Below are positions 57,052-64,000 of a DNA stretch of 64,000 nucleotides, piece by piece. The notes under the pieces were generated by a model. The model was given only the letters and a program-made list of their open reading frames with translations, did not search any database and was not told where the DNA came from. The translations under genes were made by a program, and so were the position numbers. Within the stretch, counting starts at the first letter, position 1; every line of letters begins with the position of its first letter. Source of the DNA: Theropithecus gelada (lineage: Eukaryota; Chordata; Mammalia; Primates; Cercopithecidae); NCBI RefSeq assembly GCF_003255815.1, contig NC_037681.1, positions 74,770,386 through 74,834,385 of the forward strand, read 5' to 3'.

Positions 57052-57925
57052 AAAAAAAAAATATTTTAGGTTCAGGGGTACATGTATAGGTTTGTTATGT
57101 AGGTAAACTTGTGTCATGGGGGTTTATTATACAGAGTATTTAATGACCCAGGTACTAAGCCTAGTACCCAATACTTATTTTTTTTCTGCTCCTCTCCCTC
57201 CTCCCACTCTCCATCTTCAGGTAGGCCCCAGTGTCTGTCGTTTCCCTCTTTGTGTCCACGTGTTCTCATAATTTAGCTCCCACTTATATGTGAGAACATG
57301 CAGTATTTGATTTTCTATTCCTGTGTTAGTTTGCTAAGGATAATGGCCTCCTTCTCCATTCATGTTCCTGCAAAGGACACGATCTCGTTCTTTTTTATGG
57401 CTGCATGGTATTCCATGGTGTATATGTACCACATTTTCTTTATCCAGTCTACCATTGATGGGCATTTAGGTTGATTCCATGTCTTGGCTATTGTGAATAG
57501 TGCTGCAGTGAACATATGTGTGCATGTGTCTTTATGATGAAACAATTTATATTCTTTTGGGTATATACCCAATAATGGGATTGCTGGGTCGAATGGTAGT
57601 TCTGTTTTTAGCTATTTGAGGAATTGCCACACTGCTTTCCACAGTGTTTGGACCAATTTGCACTCCCACCAACAGTTTGTAAGCATTCCCTTTTCTCTGC
57701 AACCTGGCCAGCATCTGTTATTTTTTGGCTTTTTAATAATCGCCATTCTGACTGGTGTGAGATGGTATCTCATTGTGGTTTTGATTTGCATTTATCTAAT
57801 GATCGGTGATACTGAGCTTTTTTTCATATGCTTCTTGGCCACACATATGTCTACTTTTGAGAAGTGTCTGTTCGGGTCCTTGCCTACTTTTTTAATAGGG
57901 TTGTTTATAATTTTCTTATTAAAAT
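57052..57925 (-). mobile_element. L1 3' end (primate-age), 5'-truncated
   Basis: An antisense L1 with the 3' UTR (ggggtacatgtataggtttg), then the ORF2 end visible as ttctggatattagccctttg-type downstream text replaced by tttttaatagggttgtttat at the break. Divergence is modest. Confidence 0.92.
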
Positions 57926-58417
57926 GATTTTCCTCATTTTTACTGGAAATTTCAAACTGTTTTAGTCTCTATTTCTTCTTATCAATACTCTATGCTGATC
58001 ATAATTGTATATTTTTTTCCTCAGTGATTGAGACTCTTGGATCGATTATCATTTGGAACCCAAGTTAACAATGTGATTTAGTGTTAGCAGTCTTAAGGGC
58101 AGTGCAGCTAAATTTTATGTCTCCAAAAACACATCATAGAGACTGTTACTGAAATCATTCTCACTCTAAGCATATTTTTTCATAATATTTTTATCAAAGT
58201 GGAATTGTTTTTACTGAAAGTGGAATTTAACAAAAGATACCATTTACGTGAAGATTCTTTTATAAATAGAGGTGTTACTGTAGGTCATCTATACAATTGT
58301 TGGCATAGACTACAAGAAATGATGATTAGGTTAGCATTTTTTGGATATTAGAATCAAGTATGTTATGAATTCAGACTTCTGATGCTGTGCTTTCTTCTTG
58401 TTTTTTCCTGGAACCAG

Positions 58418-58527
58418 TATACAGAAGATGAGGCTAGGAAAATAGGAGTGGTTGGCTGGGTGAAGAATACCAGCAAAGGCACCGTGACAGGCCAAGTGCA
58501 GGGGCCAGAAGACAAAGTCAACTCCAT
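58418..58527 (+). CDS. ACYP2: ACYP2 coding exon 3
   Basis: This exon starts after an AG acceptor (ggaaccag) and ends before a gtgagt donor at 58528. It encodes 36 codons plus two bases, residues 26-61. The reading YTEDEARKIGVVGWVKN covers the helix and the strand carrying Asn42 (Asn41 without Met), the second catalytic residue. GTVTGQVQGPEDKVNS follows. The final AT needs a G from the next exon to make Met. Roughly the last 38 residues expected for a 99-residue acylphosphatase are not in the window, so the gene is incomplete here. The length and both active-site residues fit a functional gene. ACYP1 is excluded because the first exon reads as the muscle isoform. Confidence 0.97.
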
Positions 58528-58575
58528 GTGAGTAGTAAAATTTATAACATGTACATGAACTTTGTGAGGTTGCTC

Positions 58576-58744
58576 TTTTTTAGTTTTTTAAGACATGGTC
58601 TTGCTCTGTCGCCCAGGCTGGAGTGCAGTGGCACGATCTCGGCTCACTACAACCTCTGCCCAGTACAACCTCTGCCTTCCAGGCTCAGATCCCCCCAACT
58701 CAGCCTCCCAAGTAGCTGGGACTACAGGTGTGAGCCACCATGCC
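58576..58744 (-). mobile_element. Short Alu 48 bp after the ACYP2 exon 3 donor
   Basis: A partial antisense Alu missing its central part, with acaacctctgcc repeated in tandem at about 58649-58676. An imperfect flanking duplication (gaactttgtgagg / gaacttatgagg) suggests it inserted as a short copy. Confidence 0.88.
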
Positions 58745-60374
58745 TGAACTTATGAGGCTATTTTAATGTTTCATTGGACAGTAAGAATAGTATTGATGGA
58801 CCAGATTTTGTTTGTAGACTTATAATCAAACTACTATGTTTGTAGGCAGGCCTGTGAAGAAATTCTCAGAGTTGGGAGTAGCATTTCTGTGTTTAGGAAT
58901 GGACTTCCAACTTGGACTGGCCCGGAGAAGAGTTGTGGCTTCACTCTCCAATCTGTATGTCCTGTTGCAACTCCTCCAGTGTTATGGAGATGTCCAGGGC
59001 CCAGGTAGTTCTCATTTGAAGTGTTGTGACAGATGCATAGTGCCTTTGGATGGTTCGTGAAGTTCTTAGGGTAGCGTTCCAGGCAAAAGATTGCCATCTT
59101 CTTTTTTTGTTAAGCGCCTTATTTATCTAATTGTAATTTTATTTTTCCTGCCAATGAGAAAGTGTTTAATGAGCTGGATGGTTACCAAACTATGAATCCT
59201 GGAAGTCCAAAAGAGGCCAGATTCAGGAATATGGGGGAAAATGCCTTGTGTACACGATGTCATTTTCAAAAGCCTTGTGTTTTCAGCTTCATAATTTCCA
59301 CTGCTCTCTGTAGTCTTTTTTTAAAAAAATTAAAAAATAGCTAACATTTATTGAGCATTTACATGTTAGGCAATATGTTGAGCACCTGACATGAATTACC
59401 TCACTTAATCTTTACAACAGATCTTATGAGGTAGGTACTAAGTAACACTCAATTTGTTTTATTGTTTGCAATTTATCTTTGTTTTCATTACTTAATATTT
59501 TTAGATTTCCAAAGCAATAGTTTTTTGCTTATTGTAGTAAGTGAAGTAACGTAACACCCAGATGTATAAAGGTAAAACTTGTAATGTGTACTTTTCTATT
59601 TCCCTCCCCTTTATTAACCTGTGAAGAGGAATACTTTCCACAGCTTTCTCTTTCACTTAAAAATAGTTAAGTATGCATTTATAACTAAGGTTTTGCTGAT
59701 TTTTACTGAAATGGAATACCTTATGCATATTTTCCCATAGTTTGTATTTTCATTTTCTGGACATTTCAGTAAACAGTAAATATATAATTAATCAGCTCCT
59801 TATTTTTCTAATTTTTTAATGTTTAGGTACATACTTGCGTTTGTGTGTAAAACTGCACCTCAAATTGAAAAGTGGGGTCCAAAAATTCAGTTTGATAAAC
59901 TGTGGGGTGACTGTTAATGAAAAACAGTATTTTTAAGTAGAATCGTCACAAAATGTACAAGAAATTTTGGGACTTCCGTTGTACAGAACTGACAGTTCAA
60001 TGGAAGAGAATATGCCAAATGAGTGTGATGAAGTTTTAAAGTAGAGGCTATGTCCCATGATGGGAGGGAGCCTAGAAAAAAATAATAACATAGTTTTTAA
60101 AAACTAGGGACTACGTGGAAGATAGACGCTCATACCAATCATGTTATATTCCTAATCCACGTTATAGAGGGTCATTGATTAATTTGCTTAACATAAATGA
60201 AATAGTTTCATATATTGTGCTCATGTTTTCTATTCAACCCCTGCATTCTCCACCACCCTTCTTAAGTAACTTGTGTCAGCAAGCTAGTGTGTATTCTTCT
60301 GCTTGTCTCCATGTTCACATTCTCTCTCTCACATACACATGTGTGCACACACACACATTTATGGGTTTTGTTCA
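58745..60374. other. ACYP2 intron 3, mostly unassigned
   Basis: Apart from the MIR-like piece at 59335-59460 nothing is recognised. 58834-59097 carries an 87-codon minus frame (PKALCICHNTSNENYLGPGH) in unique-looking DNA. I cannot link it to a family. Confidence 0.35.
59335..59460. mobile_element. MIR-like ancient repeat
   Basis: atagctaacatttattgagc, cctcacttaatctttacaac and atgaggtaggtactaagtaa follow the MIR layout. Confidence 0.6.
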
Positions 60375-61500
60375 ATATTTGCTTTTTAAAAATGGAATCA
60401 TGGTGTATTCCCTGCTCTGCATCTTACTTTATCACTCAAAGATACATCCAGGAAAATCCTTTCAAGTCAAACGGTAATCTGTAATTCATTCTTTTTATTG
60501 GCTGCTTAATATTCCACAATATATAGATTTATTATTACCTTATTGCTGGAAATTTATTTTTTTCTTACTTGTGTTTTGCAATAAGAGCAATGCTGCAATA
60601 AACATTTTATTGGCGATTTTATTTTTATTGTATAGATTCCCAGGAGTGTGATTTGCTGGTTGAAGTGTCTGTGTATTTTTAATGTAAACATATTTGTCAG
60701 ACTGCTTTACAAAACAGCTGTAAACAATGTACATTGTTTTCCTCCTCATCCTGTCAGCAATTGTTATTGTGCTCTCTAATTTTTCTTTTATCTGATTGGT
60801 TGTGGTGATTATTTTTTGCTGTAATTTGCATTTCTCTAATGACTAGTTCGCTGGAGCCTCTTTATGCTTATGTCTGTGGATTTGTTCTCATGAACTCCCT
60901 TTTCACATCCTTTACCCATTTTTCTATCGAGTTGCTTGTCTCTTGCCCATTTTTAAAAGCTCTTTGTATATTAGTCATGGTTACTAACCCATTATCTGTT
61001 ATCATTTTGCAGGTATTCTCCCAAGTCTATAATTTGCCTATAGTTTCATCTGTGATAGCTTTGCAACATCAATTGTTTTTCACTTTTATTAACTCAAATA
61101 TGGCTATTTTTTCTCTCTGGTTAAGAAACAGATTGTAAGTGTTGTCTCCCAGGTTTTCTTCTAACTTGATGCTCTATTTATTATGTGTAAGCATTTACTC
61201 CATCTGGAATTTGTTTTTTATTTATAAGATGAGATATTGGACCAACTATTTTCTATCAGATGAATAGCCAGTTGTCCCAGCATCACTTACTAAATAATCA
61301 CTCTTTCCCCCATTGCACTGAAATACATTTTTGTTGTGTGTTAAAATCTCATGTAAACTGGGTTTTATTTCTGAATTCTCTACTCTGTTCCCTGATCTAT
61401 TTCTCTGTTCCTACATCAGTATACCGTATTGATTTAATTATACTACCTCTACAGTATATTTCCTCTCACTGTTCTTTTTGATTCTTTTGCTTGCTTTCTT
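60375..61500 (-). mobile_element. Ancient L1 (ORF2 end), part 1
   Basis: About 1.1 kb is the decayed complement of L1 ORF2 and its 3' side: taatttgcatttctctaatg, agctctttgtatattagtca, ccagttgtcccagcatcact. No TSD or tail is visible. Confidence 0.75.
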
Positions 61501-61626
61501 GGGCATTTGTTTTCTCTCTAAACTTTAAGATACTTTTACTTATTTAACTGGAATTCTATTCTGTTTATTAAAACAAACTTACGTGATTGTCTCACACATA
61601 TGCTTTTGAGGTAAACTTTATGTATT

Positions 61627-61888
61627 TATTTACTTTTTGAGACAAGGGTCTTGTTCTGTCTCCCAGGCTGGAGTGCAGTGGTCTGATTAGACTCTCTGCA
61701 GCCTTGACCTCCTGGGCTCAAGTGATCTTCCCACCTCAACCTCCTGAGTGCACATCCTGGCTAATTTATATATTTAAAAATATATATTTTTTGTACAGAT
61801 AGTGTCTCACTATGTTGCTCAGGCTGCTCTGGGACTCTTGGCTTCAAATGACCTTCCTGCCTCGGGCTCCCAAAGTGCTGGGATTACA
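61627..61888 (-). mobile_element. Alu (AluJ-like)
   Basis: A diverged antisense Alu lacking part of the middle (cctgagtgcacatcctggct), inserted in ancient L1 DNA. Confidence 0.88.
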
Positions 61889-61892
61889 AAAA

Positions 61893-62175
61893 TAAACTTT
61901 ATTTTTCAGAACAGGTTTATATTTACAGAAAAACTGTGAAGATAGTACAGACAGTTTCCATATTCTCCCCACATAGTTTTCCTACTATTAACATTTTACA
62001 TTAATATGATACATATGTTAACAATTAATGGACCAATATGGATACATTAGTATTAACTAAATCCCTACTTTATTTAGATTTCAATTGTTGCCTAATGTCC
62101 ATTTTATGTTTTAGGATCCCATTATTGTATTTGCTTTTTAATTGGGCATTCTTGTGAAATTAAGATAAGTGACAT
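61893..62175 (-). mobile_element. Ancient L1M-type 3' piece
   Basis: gaaaaactgtgaagatagta, aattaatggaccaatatgga and tttaggatcccattattgta parallel the pieces at 20.6 and 28.7 kb. Confidence 0.5.
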
Positions 62176-62176
62176 T

Positions 62177-62488
62177 TTGGCCAGGTGCAGTGGCTTATGC
62201 CTGTAATCCTAGCACTTTGGGAGGATGAGGCGGGCAGATCACTTGAGGCCAGGAGTTCAAGACCAGCCTGGCCAACATAGTGAGATCCTGTCTCTACAAA
62301 CAATACAAAAATTAGCTGGGATTGGTGGTACACGCCTATCGTCCCAGCTACTTGGGAGGCTGAGGCAGGAGAGTCGCTTGAGTCTGGGAGGCAGAGGTTG
62401 CAGTGAGCTGAGATTGCACCATCACACTCCAGTCTGGGCAACGGGAGTAGCCTGTCTCAAATAATAAAAAAAAAAAAAAAAAAAAAGA
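62177..62488 (+). mobile_element. Alu (AluS/J-like) with TSD
   Basis: A sense Alu (ggccaggtgcagtggcttat) with a long A-tail. The flanking duplication aagtgacattttt occurs at about 62167 and 62490. Confidence 0.93.
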
Positions 62489-63033
62489 GAAGTGACATTT
62501 TTATGATATTAAATCTTCCCATTTAAGAACACACAGATGTTGTTCCATTTGCTTAGATTTTAAAATTTATCCTTCAATATGATTTTACGGTTTTCTTTAT
62601 ATAGATTTTTGCACTTTTCTTGCTGAGTTTATTTCTAAGTATCTTAATGACTTTTCACTATTGTATGGATTTCTTTCCCATTTATGTTTCTAGTTGTTCA
62701 TGCTTAAATATGGAATATCTAATGACTTTTGTATATTAATTATATATCATGGTATTACCTTATCAAATATTCTTATTAATTCTATCAGTTTTTAAAAAGC
62801 TATAGTCTATTGGGTTTTTAAAAATATAGTTATGCAATTAGTAAAAATGGTGTATCTTTTTTTCAATGACTTTATTTGTCAGACCTGCCATGACAATGTT
62901 GAATAATAATAGCAATAGCAGACATGCCCGTTTGGTTTCTGATTTTATTTGAAATAGTTTTATTGTTTCACCTGGTAGAAAGATGTTTGCTGTTGGTTTT
63001 AGGTAAATATACTTTGTCACAATACACTTCACT
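62489..63033 (-). mobile_element. Ancient L1 (ORF2), part 2
   Basis: A decayed complement of L1 ORF2 (tttttgcacttttcttgctg, tgctgagtttatttctaagt, gctgttggttttaggtaaat). It likely belongs with 60375-61500 and is broken up by later insertions. Confidence 0.7.
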
Positions 63034-63337
63034 CTTTTTTTTTTTTTTTTGAGACGGAGTTTCGCTCTGTCGCCCAGGCTGGAGTGCAGTGGCCGGATCT
63101 CAGCTCACTGCAAGCTCCGCCTCCCGGGTTTACGCCATTCTCCTGCCTCAGCCTCCCGAGTAGCTGGGACTATAGGCGCCCACCACCTCGCCCGGCTAGT
63201 TTTTTTTTGTATTTTTTTTGGTAGAGAGGGGGTTTCACCGTGTTAGCTAGGATGGTCTCGATCTCCTGACCTCGTGATCCGCCCGTCTCGGCCTCCCAAA
63301 GTGCTGGGATTACAGGCTTGAGCCACCGCGCCCGGCC
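63034..63337 (-). mobile_element. AluYR-like young Alu
   Basis: This copy shares the markers of the Alu at 51487: gtggccggatctcagctca, cacctcgcccggctagtttt, ccgcccgtctcggcc and ggcttgagccaccg. A target duplication acacttcactct / acatttcactct flanks it. Confidence 0.93.
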
Positions 63338-64000
63338 TACATTTCACTCTTGTATTCCTTGAATTAAGCTTTGATTGGTTACAGTGTGTTATTCTTTTGA
63401 ATTATTGCTGAATTGCCAAGTACTGCTTGCCAATATTTTATTTAGAACTTTTGTATATATATAAGTCACGTAAGGTTTTTTTTTTTTTTTTTTATGGAGT
63501 CTCGCTTTGTCGCCCAGGCTGTAGTGCAATGGCACGATCTCGGCTTACTTCAACCTCTGCCTCCTGGGTTCAAACAATTCTTCTGCCTCAGCCTCCCGAG
63601 TAGCTGGGACTACACATGCATGCCACCACTCCCAGCTAATTTTTGTATTTTTAGTAGAGACAGGGTTTCACCATATTGGCCAGGCTGGTCTCAAACTCCT
63701 CACCTCGGCCTCCCACAATGCTGGGATTACAGGCATGAGCCACCGCACCCAGCCGGGTATTTTTTGGGTATTCTATTATGTTTTGATTTTCAAGTTTTAT
63801 CGTCTTCATAAAACATATTAGGAAGTTTTCCATCCTTCTCTTCATTCTGGAATAACATTAAAATATCAGAATTACTGTTCTTAGGTTAGCGGAAACAAAT
63901 TAGGAAATCACCTGGTCCTGCCTCCTTCTCAATGTTGACCTTTAACCACCTTTTCAATTTACTCTGTGGTAACTGGTATGTTTGTTTTTTGAGAAAACAT
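63338..64000. other. ACYP2 intron 3, right edge
   Basis: Apart from the Alu at 63476-63755, this is unassigned intronic DNA. ACYP2 exon 4 is not present. Confidence 0.5.
63476..63755 (-). mobile_element. Alu (AluS-like)
   Basis: An antisense Alu with an 18-T tail and a small deletion around ctcctcacctcggcc. Confidence 0.92.

Noticed and set aside
57616..57927. 103-codon + frame
   Set aside because: It is the antisense of L1 ORF2.

Overview
This window is nuclear DNA from a catarrhine primate, most likely an Old World monkey. About 46 Alu copies or fragments, several L1, L2, MIR and DNA-transposon relics and large introns show a primate. Two young Alus (51487-51794 and 63034-63337) share a base pattern I associate with the AluYR lineage of cercopithecoid monkeys. 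There are no prokaryotic operons, rRNA, tRNA or CRISPR arrays.

The only protein-coding gene I can support is ACYP2 (muscle-type acylphosphatase, +). Its promoter and first exon lie in a CpG island at about 34480-35110. Three coding exons are present: 34695-34752 (58 nt), 55192-55208 (a 17-nt microexon carrying the catalytic Arg) and 58418-58527 (110 nt, carrying the catalytic Asn). They join in frame to give 61 complete codons plus two bases. The last third of the protein must lie beyond the right edge. Intron 1 is 20.4 kb, intron 2 is 3.2 kb, and intron 3 runs off the window.

Region by region: 1-34.4 kb lies upstream of ACYP2 and holds Alus, old L1/L2/MIR remnants, a broken antisense RPS26 retrocopy whose 3' end recurs 4.1 kb away, a large pyrimidine tract (16.26-16.75 kb) and a MER2 element. 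34.4-35.1 kb is the promoter island, with NRF1- and ETS-type sites and a GGAAGT minisatellite. 35.1-55.2 kb (intron 1) holds LTR fragments, a roughly 4.2-kb Ricksha-like MULE transposon riddled with Alus, an Alu with a 44-bp templated insertion, and a Tigger-type transposase relic just before exon 2. 55.2-64 kb holds exons 2 and 3, a trimeric Alu, an L1 and ancient L1 pieces.

I do not see a new biological system. The observations most worth checking are the in-frame, mitochondrial-presequence-like N-terminal extension of ACYP2, the active-site microexon, the Ricksha relic with partly readable transposase, the templated insertion inside an Alu, and the duplicated RPS26 retrocopy end. Repeat family names are from memory of consensus sequences; none was checked by search.
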